A stretch of DNA of 64,000 nt from Elymus sibiricus (GCA_039707655.1 CM077666.1:399671886-399735885), one strand, 5' to 3'. Positions 11,609-23,549 are shown, numbered from the stretch's first letter. The notes: generated by a model from the sequence alone, not told the origin. Numbers and translations: made by a program.

Positions 11609-13207
11609 GTTGAAGGACATGCTCGCCACTTCATCACCACCACCATCACCGAAGAAGGAAACTTGAGTACATGGGTATGGGCACTCCCCTTAGCTTGTGC
11701 CAAGCTTGGGGGAGGTGCCCCGGTATCGTATCACCATCACTTTTGCTATCTTTACCTATTTTTAGTTCGATCCTTAGTTATTTCGTGATTTAGTTGAATA
11801 AAAGTTTAGTATGATCTATTTTCGAGTGCTAGTTTCGTGATCTATCTATCTATGTAATCGAGTTGAGAGTTATATAATAAAGACTAGTTTGAGTTTTTGC
11901 TTCTTTACTTTCATGTTTCAATCCTAGCAATGAAAATAATGAAAAAATATCATGTACTAATCTTATGGAAAGTAATGACATTACATAAAGAAAAGTATAA
12001 GTGGTAAAATTTATTGGAAGTTAACAAACATAGCATTAGTCAATGATGCAATTCATGAAAGAATTAATAAGGGAAGAGAAGATTCACATGCAAATATACT
12101 ATTTTGGACATCCTTTATGATTGTGAGCCCCCATTAAGTATTTTATGTCAAATTGTTGACGTTGGACAAGGAAGACAACGTAATGAGTTATGTTTTCTTA
12201 TATTCACATAGAAGTTATATTGTTATAGATCCTCCAACATGTGGTGCTTGCCCAATATCTTTGCTAGCCAAGAATTTGCACCAAGTAGAGATACTACTTG
12301 TGCATCCAAAACCCTTAAACCCAGTTTCATGTCATGAGAGTCCACTATATCTACCTATGGATTGAATAAGATCCTTCAAGTAAGTTGTCATCGGTGCAAA
12401 AAGCAATAAAAATTGCCTCTAAATATGTCTGAACTTTTATTGTAAGGGAAAATAAGCTTTGTACGAACTTGTGATGGTAAAGAAATAAAAGCGACAGACT
12501 GCATAATAAAGGTTGCTATCACAAGGGGCAATATAAAGTGACATTCCTTTGCATTAAGAGGTTGTGCATCCAACAACAAAAAGCGCATGACAACCTCTGC
12601 TTCCCTCTGTGAAGGGCCTTTCTTTTACTCTTATGTATTTACTTTTTATGCAAGAGTCAATAGTGCTCTCCCCTATTCCATTTTATTTTTCTCTTTTGCA
12701 AGCATCATGTGGTGGGGAAAGATCTAGGCATATATATCCAGTTGGATATGAGTGATCATGAGTTATTATTGTTGACATCACCCCTGAGGTGAATAAGTTG
12801 GGAGGCAAAATTATAAGCGCCTGTCTTTCTATGTGTCTGGCTGAAACTTTTTGCTCCATATATATGTTGTGAGTGTTAGCAATCATAGAAGACTATATGA
12901 TGGTTGAGTATGTGGACTTGCTAAAAAGCTCCTACATGAGACCCTTCCTGAAAATATTATGAATTGCAATTGCATTGTTGACTGAGAACATAGTTTGTTA
13001 GCTTTCAAGAAAGTTTATACCTTATACTTCATTGTTGTGATGAATTGTGACTTGCTCATGAGAAGTTCTATGATAATAAATATTGCTGTTATAATAATGA
13101 TCATGATGCTACTATGTCCGTATTTTGTTTTTATTGACACCTCTCTCTCTAAACATGTGGACATGATTATCGATATCAGCTTTCGCTTGAGGACAAGCGA
13201 GGTCTAA
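11609..13207 (+). other. Non-coding 3' internal region of the gypsy element
   Basis: AT-rich sequence between the extra ORF and the polypurine tract. All open frames are short and lack recognisable motifs. Long untranslated 3' internal regions are usual in this retrotransposon group. Confidence 0.6.
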
Positions 13208-13219
13208 GCTTGGGGGAGT
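13208..13219 (+). promoter_or_regulatory. Polypurine tract before the gypsy 3' LTR
   Basis: AGCTTGGGGGAG followed by T abuts the TGATACG start of the 3' LTR. Position and purine content match the plus-strand primer of LTR retrotransposons. Confidence 0.75.
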
Positions 13220-14746
13220 TGATACGTCCATTTTGCATCATGTTTTCCTACTGTTATTTATAGTGTTTTTAATCAATATAACACTTTGTGGAGCAATTCT
13301 AATGCCTTTTCTCTCTTAATATGCAAGATTTACACAAGGAGGGAGATTGCCGGCAGCTGGAATTCTGGACCTGAAAAAGCTATATCAGAGATACCTATTC
13401 TGCACATCTCCAAATGAGCTGAAATTTCACGGAGATTTATCTTGGAATAAATAAAAAATACTGGAGCCAAGAAGTACCAGAGGGGGCCACCCAGGTGCCC
13501 ATGAGGCACCAGGGCGCGCCACCCCCCCCCCCCCCCAGGCGCGCCCTGGTGGCTCGTGGGGCCCCTGGCCAGCCTCTGGCCCCCATCTTCTGGTATATAA
13601 GTACATTTGCCCTAAAAAAATATAGGGAAGACTTTTGGGATGGTGCACCGCCGTATCGAGGCGGAACTTGGGCAGGAGCACTTTTGCTCTCCGGCGGAGC
13701 GATTCTGCCGGGGATACTTCCCTCCGGGAGGGGGAAATCGTCGCCATCGACATCACCAATGATCCTCTCATCATGGGAGGACCAATCTTCATCAACATCT
13801 TCACCAGCACCATCTCATCTCGAACCCTAGTTCATCTCTTGTATTCAATCTTTGTCTCAAAACCTCAGATTGGTACCTGTGGGTTGCTAGTAGTGTTGAT
13901 TACATCTTGTAGTTGATGCTAGTTGGTTTATTTGGTGGAAGATTATATGTTCAGATCTATTATGCTATTTAATACCCCTCTGATGTTGGACATGAAGATG
14001 ATTTGTGAGTAGTTACTTTTGTTCTTGAGGACATGGGAGAAGTCTTGTCAGAAGTAATCATGTGAATTTGGTATTCGTTCGATATTTTGATGATATGTAT
14101 GTTGTTGATTATCTTAGTGGTGTCATGTGAACGTCGACTACATGACACTTCACCATCTTTGGGCCTAAGGGAATGCATTGTGGAGTAGTAATTAGATGAT
14201 GGGTTGCTAGAGTGACAGAAGCTTAAACCCTAGTTTATGCGCTATTCTGTAAGGGGCTGATTTGGATCCATATGTTTAATGCTATGGTTAGAGTTATCTT
14301 AATTCTTCTTTCGTAGTTGCAGATGCTTGAGAAGGGGGGTAATCATAAGTGGGAGGTTTGTTCAAGTAAGAACATCACCCAAGCACCGGTCCACCCACAT
14401 ATCAAATTATCAAAGTAGCGAACGCGAATCAAACCAACATGATGAAAGTGACTAGATGAAATTCCCATGTGTCCTCGAGAATGCTTTGCTTATTATAAGA
14501 GATCGTTCCGGCTTGTCCTTTGCTACAAAAAGGATTGGGCCACCTTGCTGCACTCTTTGTTACTATTGCTACTTGTCACTTGTTACAAATTATCTTGCTA
14601 TTAAACTACTCCTTACCGATAATTTCAGTGCTTGCAGAAAATACCTTGCTGAAAACCACTTGTCATTTCCTTCTGCTCCTCGTTGGGTTCGACACTCTTA
14701 CTTATCAAAAGGACTACGATTGACCCCCTGTACTTGTGGGTCATCA
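13220..14746 (+). repeat. 3' LTR of the gypsy element
   Basis: Begins TGATACGTCC and ends GGGTCATCA, then the TSD TGAGG at 14747-14751. It matches the 5' LTR throughout. An uninterrupted C tract of about 15 near 13521-13535 replaces the shorter tract of the 5' copy. Confidence 0.93.
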
Positions 14747-14751
14747 TGAGG

Positions 14752-15382
14752 CGGAGGAGCTCGGGCTCGAGGGGCTAGGGTTTGACAGAAATGGAAGGAG
14801 GAGGTTGTCCATTTATAGTAGGGGAGCAAGATGAAGGGGTTTGGGGCGTGTTTTTGGACCCTCCGATCGTAATTGGACGGCTCCGGACAAAGGCAAGGGT
14901 TAGCTGGGCTAGGTGGGCTGTGTAGAGTGTCTTGGACTGAGATGAGTGGGAAGATGGCAGCCCAGCAACAGCTTGTTTTGCGAAAACGTCCGACAATTGG
15001 ACCGGCTATAGTGCCGGTATAGTTTAACGGTTGGGCTATCAAACGACCTCTGAATGTGATGAAATTTGGCAGGCGGTCTACCTACAACACAACAAGACCG
15101 CATGCCAACTTTCAACCCATTCCGAGAACGTTTTATTCCCACTTACAAAGCAATATTTTATCGCCGCCACGGGCGCGTGCAAGTGTGGTTGGCCTCAGAA
15201 CGGACAACGAAGACAACGGGGAGAAGCGGCAACTACAAACGGATGCAAGTTTTAAAAAAATGATGGCAATGGAATGCCGATGCAATGCGAATGATGGGAT
15301 GATGAATGCAACAAACAAATAATAATGCAGCGACCACGAAAAACATGGAAGGCATCTGGAGTGTCGGTCTCGGGCTGTCACA
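14752..15382 (+). repeat. 3' end of the older LTR that received the gypsy element
   Basis: Continues the sequence left of 1116 once the gypsy element is removed and ends 'cggtctcgggctgtcaca'. This matches the terminus 'cggcctcgggttgtcaca' of the solo LTR at 49616-53752. It is therefore the end of a TGTSACGCCC-type (Sukkula-like) LTR. Its own start is not in the window. Open frames on both strands are not credible genes. Confidence 0.6.
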
Positions 15383-16784
15383 GCGAGGCAATCAAGCAGT
15401 GGGGCAGGTCTTGGCAAGTGCGTGCCCCTGCGAATTTCCACTCATAAGACTAGCACTACACACACAAATATAAGTAATCATATCATATACTAAAAGTAGA
15501 GTACATGGCGGAAGAAAAACCATTTTAGTAACAGACCACAACTCATAGATCTTGTGTCTTAATATATCACATCTGAGAGATTAGCACCGTTTTTTACAGC
15601 TGATAGATCTCGAGACAAAATGGGGAGGGGTGGCGCATAAAGTTTCCCAACGACAACAAATGTCTTGCCATCTTCTCCTTGAGCTTTGGAAAACAAATCC
15701 CAAGCCCCAAGCTCAACCTCTAAACGATAATTCCAACCTTCACAAACTTTTTGGAGCCAATCCGGAGGTCGTCGGGCGGGTAAAGCAGATTGGGCAGGCC
15801 TTGCAGATCCGCGCGCAGGGCGAGAATGGTCGCCGTCGGCGCTGTGGTGACGAGGTACAAGAGGCGTCGCACCGGACCCGGAACTGCCGCCTGTATAGAC
15901 CCACGAGCGCTCGAGCGCGATACAGAGCGCCGAGTCCTCCTCGTCAACCTCTAAAGGTAACATTCTACGGTTCCTCACAATTCCAAGAGTAACAAGTAGC
16001 ACAATGAACTAAAGGGGGGATCCAAAATTGGCCTGGTGAAATCAGAAATCTAGGGTTCCTGGTTCTTTTCTCTCAAACAAATGGAAGTTTGGTTGGCTAT
16101 AGAAGTAGAAATGAGTGCTTGAGGAGACAAACAATGGTGGCGCTTGAAGATATGGTCGACCCGCGCTCTTGCGGAACAAAAAGGGGGCTTATACGCTCCC
16201 TTCCCCTACCCCAAAGCAATTCTAAAGCCTCCGGTCCATTTGAGAAGGTAACAAATATGGGTGATACTTTGGGGGCTTCGATATATAATGACTTGGAATG
16301 ACAACAATATGCGCTTGGTCAATATCCCCACCCTTTTCTCCTTGTGCAACCCATCTTTATAGTATGGCTCTATTATGACTCAAAGATAGGAAAAATATGG
16401 GAATTCAAAGAAAAAATGCCCTACCCCTTTCACTTCACTCCCGCGAGCGAACGAGAGGGCGAACCCTAGCCGTTGGCTTCCACTTCCCCTCCTCCCATCA
16501 TCCTACCACACCGTCGCTGGGTGAAGCCCAGTCAGCGGGGCATCTCCTCCTCTTCGCCCGTCCGTGGTGGCTGGCGCGGTATGCCCTAGCCAAGCAAAGG
16601 CGCCCTGCTCACGTCGGGTGCGACGGCGCGGCAGCAGACACGTGGCAGCGGCGTTCATGCAATGGCGGGCGGGCGGCGGCCGAGGAGCGTGCTCGCTGTG
16701 CGGGGACTGTGTGTGGGCATTCCCTGGTGGTGGCATGCTGCGCCCGGTGGCTGACTCGATCTGCTTGTTACACGTGTTGGGCTC
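15383..16784. other. Unassigned sequence with one weak minus-strand open frame
   Basis: No transposon terminus or conserved domain is recognisable. The minus strand carries an open frame from 16002 to 15559 (147 codons) ending 'GKTFVVVGKLYAPPLPIL...'. Another minus frame overlaps it ('VRRLLYLVTTAPTATILALRA', 15947-15720), so a frameshifted gene remnant is conceivable. The stretch 16440-16790 is GC-rich and probably non-coding. I do not assign a function. Confidence 0.25.
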
Positions 16785-17240
16785 CGCAGTGTGGGAGTTT
16801 GCAGCAAGCAGGAAATTTTGCCTCAGTTAAAAACCAAGGTTTCAATCCATGAAGGTACAAGGAACTTGTAACATTTGTATGTCCTGCAACACAAATAAAA
16901 CTCTCCTTGTATCCCCAACAATTCTAACAAGGGTGTCAATCCCTGCTAGTCTTTCTAGTTGAACAAGGCTATTAAAAGATAATGTGTGATAAATATTTTT
17001 TGGTATTTTCGGAATAAAATAAAACTAAAAATAAAACATTGTGTAAATATTGTTGGAAGGTGATTCTTATGGTGGAAATTGGACCGGGGTACATAGGTTC
17101 ACCACGTGTAACTCTTCAAAGCATAAAAAGTGTGATCGGTGACTTTCTCATGCGTATAACTGCAATATGGAACACTCATATTCATGCCAAACAAGTAAAC
17201 GTTGTGAAAATATATATAGGCACTACATCTATTAATCCTA
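16785..17240 (-). repeat. Fragment of a minus-strand gypsy LTR
   Basis: The text around 16790-17060 ('tttgcagcaagcaggaaatt', then 'tgtcaatccctgctagtctt') resembles the interior of the minus-oriented LTR at about 17690-17850 ('tttctgcagcaaacaaaatc'). It looks like a piece of a related LTR. Boundaries are approximate. Confidence 0.4.
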
Positions 17241-17620
17241 TAAAGGATGTTGGAGTATCCGTCTTTTGGGGCTCGTCGAGGGCGAAGAGGCCCTTTGAGC
17301 CGTCCGTTCCGCGGTGGCGAGCCACGAGGACCTCTCGGGGGCTCTACGCACAGTACGATCTGCTCGGACGGCTCGAACCTTGGTGACCCTCCTGTGCGGT
17401 CCATGACGGGTGGACCACGGGGCTCGCTCGGGGCCACCGTCATGGGGCGGCGTCGGGCACGCACACGAGCGAGGCTCCGCGTGCGATGGTCAGGGTGGGT
17501 CACCATGTCAGCATCCTCGCCCGCCCCCGGGTTGGTGCGGTCGCGACGGGCGGGTGCGCTCTGCGCTCGCACGCACCGCCTTGCAGGTAGGTCTGGCATG
17601 TGCTTGCTCTCGCGTAAGAG
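17241..17620. other. GC-rich segment without recognised content
   Basis: About 380 bases of strongly GC-rich sequence between two LTR pieces. Both strands have open frames because stops are rare in such composition. No motif or repeat family is recognised. Confidence 0.4.
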
Positions 17621-19963
17621 TGGTTGGGTAATCCCCAAGTGTAAGGGTGAAGTAACCAAGCAATAAGTATTTCCCTCGATTGAGAAGCAAGGTTTGTCGA
17701 ACCAGTAGGAGTTTCTGCAGCAAACAAAATCCTCGGTACCTGCACACAAAACACAAGGCACTCTTGCCCCCAACGTTTCAAGAAGGTTGTCAAGCTTCTT
17801 GTCCTGCTAGTTATAAGGGAAAATTGCAAAGTATGGTAGGAATTGATAGATAGGAAAAAATCAATAAAACGGTACAACAACAAAAGTATTGTTGATGATG
17901 TTTTCAGTAAACAAAAATAGACCCATGGGGCCATAGGTTCACTAGAGGCATCTCGGCAAGCAACATAAATATGGTGTGGTGAACAAATTACAGTTGGGCG
18001 GCGATTAATTGCAATATTAATATTTATGACTATGATCATTCATGGCATAATCTTGCATAGGCATTACGTCCGTGTTATGTAAACCGTTATCCAAATGCAT
18101 CTACAACTAATACTCCACCCAAACACCCCTAACCAGCATGCATCTCGGAGTATTAAGTTTATGAAAAATAGAGCATTGCAATAAGCATGATGACATGATG
18201 TAGTTAAAACTATCATCTAAGTGTGATAAAGAAACCATCGTTTTATCCTTATTAGCAATAATGCAATACGTGTTCGTTTCCTTTCAGTCACTGGGATAGT
18301 TCACCGCAAGATTGAACCCACTACCATGCACAACTCCCTCTGAAGAACTATCAATCAATCTTGGCCAGAGATGAAAAATAGATCAGAGAGCATACATGAC
18401 TACTTAATTAACAGTAAAGAAACTTCAAAAGATTTAATATAATTTAGCGAATAATCTGATCATAAAGTGGCAATTCATCATATGCCAACAAACACAACCA
18501 CCGATTACATCATATTCATCCTGATCATGTGAGGCAGCTCATGAGAACTTTGTATTGAAGCACAGGGGAGAGAGGATGCCATCTAGCTACTGCTATGGAC
18601 ACTAAGATCCTAAGAAAACAACTCACACATGTTCATGGTGGTAGCAAGGTTGATGTAGATGGATCCGATGATGGATTCCCCCTCCCGTAGGGTGTCGGAA
18701 CAGGCCTCCAGATTAGTTCTCCCTGGAACTAGAACTTGCGGTTGCGTAAAAAACGCGAAACAAAATGGCACAGAGGGTTTCTCGAAGAGTAAAATGCATC
18801 AGAAGTCCTAAAACTATTGGAGGTGTGTCAATTTAGTCCTATAACTTCGAAACTGCAGTTTTAGGTCCTAAAACTATCGGAGGTGTGTCAGTTTAGTCCT
18901 ATTACTACGAAATTGCCGTTTTGGGTCCCAAAACTTTGTACGTGTGTTCATCTCAGGTCCTAAGCTTGCACAGCCAACATCTATGGTGCATTTTTTCAGA
19001 TGAGCCCTTTATATGTGTTTACTTCCCAAAAGTGGTCCATACTCTTCCACGTTGCAGTGTGTGCTGCATCCTGCATGCGCACCACCTGTGTGGCCATGAG
19101 CTACACGACAGCCTCACAGGGAGGTTTGGCGTAGCCGCTGGGGAGACCCTGAGCCAGTCGTCATGGAGGACGACATCCCTCTCCCTCGAAGCGGCAGCCG
19201 GGGAGATCCCGAGACAATCAGGATGGAGGACGCCATCCCACCCCCCTCTCTCTGATGACATCGTCATTGCCCCAACACCCTGGCCATAGAGCTGGTCATG
19301 CAGGTTGTTGTTTGGGCACGAGCATGGCCACAGGTGGGGAATTGTCGCTCCTGCCGAACGACGCCCAGGACCTAAGAACAAACTTACATAGTTTTGGGAC
19401 CCAAAACAGCAGTTTCGAAGTTATAGGATTAAACTAACACACCATCAATAGTTTTAGGGTGCAAAACAGCAGTTTTGAAGTTATATGACCAAACTGACAC
19501 ACCTCCAATTGTTTTAGGAACCAAAACTGCATTTTCGAAGTTATTGGACTAAAGTGACACACCTCCAATAGTTTTAGGACTTCTGATGCATTTTACTCTT
19601 TCTCGAAATATGGGATTTATAGGTGAAGGAATCATCATAAGGCGGTGGCCAGGGGCCCCACGCGGGTGGGGCATGGGCCGTGTCATTTGGCCGCGTGGGG
19701 GCCTAGGGTGGCCCCTGGCCCCTCACTTTCTAAAATCTTCGTATCTTGGAAAATATCATAGAAAATCCCTGGGGTTTTGGAGCTCCGTAATGGATTTTCT
19801 AAAAAGTTAAAAACATGCAAAAAAAATAGCAACTGGCTTTGAGCACTAAATTAATTGGTTAGTCCAGATTTTTTTTTATAAAATTAATATATAAAAAGTA
19901 TTCAAAAGTGATATTATAATAGCATGAACAATAAAAAACTATAGATATGTTTGAGACGTATCA
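17621..19963 (-). repeat. Minus-strand gypsy LTR interrupted by a Mutator-like element
   Basis: On the minus strand the LTR starts TGATACGTCTCAAAC (reverse complement of 19949-19963) and runs to about 17621. It is preceded by a polypurine-like tract, so this is the 3' LTR of a minus-strand element whose internal 3' part lies to the right. An 812-bp Mutator-like insertion (18787-19598) interrupts it. The outer edge near 17621 is approximate because I found no TSD. Confidence 0.65.
18787..19598. mobile_element. Mutator-like element with long TIRs built from about 60-bp subrepeats
   Basis: It is flanked by the perfect 9-bp duplication TTTCTCGAA (18778-18786 and 19599-19607), the Mutator hallmark. 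The termini are inverted: GAGTAAAATGCATCAGAAGT at the left and its complement at the right. Each TIR is built from units beginning 'cctaaaactat.ggaggtgtg'. The left arm has two such units plus a closing segment (to about 18963), and the right arm has three plus a closing segment (from about 19369). The interior (18964-19368) has no transposase and is unlike the arms. It contains two degenerate copies of a roughly 55-60 bp unit at 19131-19250. The element is non-autonomous. Confidence 0.9.
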
Positions 19964-21300
19964 TCATCCCCAAGCTTAATCCGTGCTCGTCCTCGAGTAG
20001 GTAGATGATAAAACAAAGATATTTTTTTATGTGCAATTTTACCTAGCATGTTCTTGATCTAATGATGTAACATGTTGTGAACTCAAGATAAAAGTGATTC
20101 AAGGCAATAGTCTATCAATTTTACATTAAATAAACAATAGATGAGCATATAAATAAACAATAATTTATTTTCACGAATAAAGATGCTAAAGAACGTGTTT
20201 CCAGAATAAAAGAAAAATAAACAGGTGTATTATGGAGAGCATATAACACGCTAAGTCTTCCGTGTATAAAGACAGTCGAATCAAGAACAGGCTCAGGCGC
20301 ACGAGGCATTTGAGCTATGCTCACCGCGAACCAACTAATAAACCCCAACGCAATACTTGAGCGTGAGCTAAGACCCTTTAGCACTTTTTGGAAGACAAAT
20401 AGAATAATGATAGAGGTTTAAAAGAAGTCAAAAATTAAGAAAGTCTCACACTAAAGCAGCTGAACAATAGGCAATGGAGAAGCCTTACAGTCGATATTAA
20501 TGTGAGGAGTAGAGATTGCCATGCAACGGATGTACTAGAGCTATAAGTGTATGAAAGCTCTTCAAATAGACTAGTGGGGTGTGCATACAGTTTGCTTCCT
20601 CATAAAGACCTAGAGCATTTTGAGGAAGCTCATCATTGAAATATGCAAGCCAAGTTCTATAATGTGAACGATCCCCACTAGTATGACATGAAAACTCTCT
20701 ATATGAAGTACATGGTGCAACTTTGAAGCACAAGTGTGTATAAAGGACAGTAGTGTGCCCCCTCTCTCTTTATTCTCCTTTTTAAATTTTTCTTTCTTTT
20801 TTCCTCTTTTTTTTCCTTTTTTTCTTCTTTTGGCTCTTTTTTTCTTTCTTTCCTCACATGTAGAGGCACACTCTAAAAAACACACTTTTATTTACTCATA
20901 ACTCAGAAAATATGATGACTACAAATGAATGCCTCTGGCAGTGTACTAGGATGTGCAATGATCTAGCGTAACATGTAAATAATGATGAACGATGGACTTG
21001 CCACAACTATATCATGTCAGCTCTATATGATCATGCAAAGCAAATAATAATGAAAACTCATGTCATGTAAAGTAACAGTGAAAGTTGCATGGCAATATAT
21101 CTCGGAATGGCTATGAAAATGCCATAATAGGTAATTATGGTGTCTGTTTTGAGGAGATAGGTGTTTTATGTGCAGGAGAACAGTACTGTAGAGGCTAGCA
21201 AATATGGACTGGTGGATGTGCATAAAAAGCCAAAAACTCACATTAGTCATAAAGAACTCAGATACTTATTGCAAGAGCCTAATAACGGAGCCAAAGAAAA
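19964..21300 (-). mobile_element. 3' internal remnant of the minus-strand gypsy element
   Basis: Directly right of the LTR, the minus strand reads 'gcttggggatga' before TGATACG, a polypurine-type junction. Further upstream on that strand comes 'ctcgaggacgagcacgga', typical of the sequence just before the 3' LTR in this gypsy group. The rest is AT-rich and non-coding, with a pyrimidine-rich run at 20755-20850. The coding part and the 5' LTR are missing, so the element is truncated on the right. Confidence 0.55.
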
Positions 21301-21374
21301 CACAACCCCGCGCTCATAGGAGGAGAGGTTGGGAGAACATAAGCTCATCGTGTGCTCCTCCAGCTTACACAATG

Positions 21375-21692
21375 TGATTAGTCAAAGATGCCTTCAGCTC
21401 CCCAGACGACGGACTTGGGCAATTTTGGGACGACTTCGATGCCTGCTTGGATGAAGTGGCAGAGCAGAAGCGTGTCCGCGATCTCGTCGAGTTGGCCGAC
21501 GCCGCCCGCCATCACGCTCAACACGTAGAGCGGGAGGCCAGCACCGTTGCGGAAGTAGCTATCGACACCAACCACATCCTAGTCGCACGCCATTTCATCG
21601 CCGTACTTGATGCAAGCCGACATGGTGCAGACGATCGTAGTGGTGTATGTGGTTGTTGGCCGCATGGACGACACTTGCACGTTCCTAGCTAG
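21375..21692 (+). pseudogene. Possible gene fragment, unidentified
   Basis: GC-rich with more codon-like composition than its surroundings. The plus frame reads 'FWDDFDACLDEVAEQKRVRD' and continues 'LVELADAARHHAQHVEREAS', Ala/Glu-rich and helix-like, up to a stop at about 21690. The minus strand is also open (21575-21378). I recognise no domain. It lies between a retrotransposon remnant and the exonuclease pseudogene and could be carried debris. Confidence 0.25.
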
Positions 21693-22170
21693 CGTCCAAG
21701 CAGAAGATGACGCCTAGCTAGATATTTTAGTTTTAGAAGTTAGCATTTCACCCATGTAAATACAATGCCAATATTTGATTGAATATATATAATGTCCTTC
21801 AAGTGCAATATACATGTGGATGCTCGTGGTTGGGGTGGCCTCAACACACTCTGCTCGCGTCCTCAACGTGCCCTGCTCGTGGCCTTCGCGCGGTCTGTTC
21901 GCGGTTGTGGCTGACGCACCATCGCAGTTGGCACCGATGCATGATCATAGTTGGGGCGCCATGCATGCGGTTGCGTCGCGCGCATCGCAACCATGTAGTT
22001 ATACATATCGGTACTACAAACCGCCATGCGGATGTGCCGACATTCTCGGCCGACCGGTCCCATATATTCTCAGCAGCCATTAATTGTGTCAATTCAACCT
22101 TTAGATCACCGCACCACCCAAAGAACCACACCCATGTAAATACTGTGTATACAAAGAGGATCGAGGCCTC
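21693..22170. other. Anonymous sequence left of the exonuclease pseudogene
   Basis: Contains an AT-rich part (21715-21790) and a mixed part. Open frames on both strands overlap each other and show no motif. I see nothing further here. Confidence 0.4.
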
Positions 22171-22172
22171 CA

Positions 22173-23409
22173 ATGACGATCTCAGGGGCGAACGCTTACA
22201 AGCAGTTCACCGAGGAGTTCACCATATCATCCCATGCCAGGACTGGCCTCACGGTGTTGTACACCAACGAGACACATCGCCACATTCGAGTGGTTCCTAA
22301 GGAAGGACAAGTACAAGGTGGTCGGGTTCGACTCGAGTACATCCACGGGCGAGCCTGGCATTATCAGATCATCATCGCCCAGCTGTGCGTGCACCATCGC
22401 GTCCTCATTTATCACTACTGCAGGGTCACAAGGCCTTGTGAAAGTTTCGCCAGGTTTGTCAATAGGCTGATTACGAATTCACTATGGTGGACAGGGCCAA
22501 TGATGCAAAGGTGCTCTGTAATTTGGGCATCTCGCGCCTGAATCTCGTTGACATCCAGAAGCAATACAAGATCATCAACAACACGAAGAAGCAGGGCTCC
22601 CTGGCCGACCTCACCGCGGCCATCATCGACCCTTTCTACGCCGGCATGAAGGATTACATCAAGAACAGGCGTGCCTGGCACTCGGTCTGGGAGGACAGAC
22701 TGGACGCAGGCCACCTCACCTACGCGCCAAGGACACCTACATAAGGTACGACATATACAGGCGGATCGTTGACATGAGGACGTCCCTCCTTCCCTTGCCA
22801 CTGAGGGATCGCCTAGCAACAGCCGCATCAGTGGCTGTCGGTGCTAAAACCGGCAGATCTCGGGTAGGGGGTCCCAAGCTTGGTGATCTGAGCTAGATGG
22901 TAACAGGAGAAATAGGGACATGATGTTTTACCCAGGTTCGGGCCCTCTTGATGAGGTAAAACCCTACGTCCTGCTTCTTATATATTTATTGTGATGGGGT
23001 ACAGAGTACAGTATGATCTATCTCGAGATCGTATGAAGATGTTCTAAGCTCTAAACTACGTAAGCGTGTCTCTATAGACTAAACTCCACGGCTTATATAG
23101 ACGCCGGGGGTACCTAGGGTTTACACATGGTCGGTTACAATCTATGGATAAGCATGCCGATTATTTAAATGTGCTTGAAGTGTACGCCAAGCCGATTATT
23201 TAAATGTGCTTGAAGTGTACGCCAAGCCTCCAGGAGATCTTAATCTTGATTACGCCGAGGGCCAGGGCCAGCATGGCCCATTCATCAGTCTTCGGTGGGT
23301 CCTAGGCCCCTGCCCACAACCGGCGAGCCGGCATGGCAAGCACCCCCTAATTCAGGACACCAACAGTGGCAAGAGTGCCAAGAAGTGGTATACGATGAAC
23401 GGTTCCTAG
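22173..23409 (+). pseudogene. DEDD-family 3'-5' exonuclease-like pseudogene, split by a solo LTR
   Basis: From ATG 22173 the translation begins MTISGANAYKQFTEEFTISS. Homologous text then moves between frames: 'ATFEWFLRKDKYKVVGFD', then 'IIIAQLCVHHRVLIYHYC', then 'NDAKVLCNLGISRLNLVDI' and 'GSLADLTAAIIDPFYAGMK', and finally 'AKDTYIRYDIYRRIVDM' past a nominal stop. These are the landmarks of WRN/RNase D-like DEDDy exonuclease domain proteins: motif I FD-x-E, motif II with an Asp before 'AKVL', motif III Y-x3-D. Motif I itself is destroyed by an apparent one-base loss near 22330. A 530-bp solo LTR (22836-23365) lies before the C-terminus 'AKKWYTMNGS' and the stop at 23407-23409. With at least four frame disruptions it is a pseudogene. 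It would have cleaved nucleic acid 3' ends. Confidence 0.72.
22836..23365 (+). mobile_element. Solo LTR with TSD GTGGC
   Basis: Starts TGTCGGTGCT and ends CACCAACA, with perfect 5-bp duplications GTGGC at 22831-22835 and 23366-23370. No internal retrotransposon sequence is present, so it is a solo LTR left by recombination. It is the same family as 99-585. It also contains a tandem duplication of about 40 bases at 23152-23230 ('gccgattatttaaatgtgct' occurs twice). Confidence 0.9.
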
Positions 23410-23549
23410 TTTATGTAATTATGCAACGAGATGTGCAATGTGATGTTTAGTTACTGATGAAATAGGTGTTTAGTTAAATTATGCAATGATATTTTCTAAG
23501 TATATGTTGCTGTTATGCAGACAAAGCATGCTTTTTCTTGTAGATAGAG

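Larger units (their letters stand above)
1116..14746 (+). mobile_element. Complete, degenerate Ty3/gypsy LTR retrotransposon
   Basis: The element is bounded by LTRs at 1116-2634 and 13220-14746 and flanked by the 5-bp duplication TGAGG (1111-1115 and 14747-14751). In order it contains a tRNA-Asp-type primer site, gag, aspartic protease, reverse transcriptase, RNase H, integrase, an extra small ORF and a polypurine tract, which is the Ty3/gypsy order. It spans 13.6 kb, of which about 3.56 kb (5716-9270) is a foreign LTR fragment. gag-pol is broken by a frameshift near 3786 and by stops at 4665, 4755, 5031, 5358, 9897, 10110 and 10785, so it cannot mobilise itself. The LTR start TGATACGTCCATTTTGCATC recalls the Sabrina/WHAM group; that name is from memory. 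Confidence 0.93.

Noticed and set aside
16397..16852. Plus-strand open frame of 151 codons
   Set aside because: GC-rich stretch open on both strands. The protein is Arg/Ala/Cys-rich without motif, and its end runs into LTR-like sequence.
17099..18039. Minus-strand open frames of 224 and 179 codons
   Set aside because: They run through a GC-rich patch and LTR sequence. There is no homology and several overlap in different frames.
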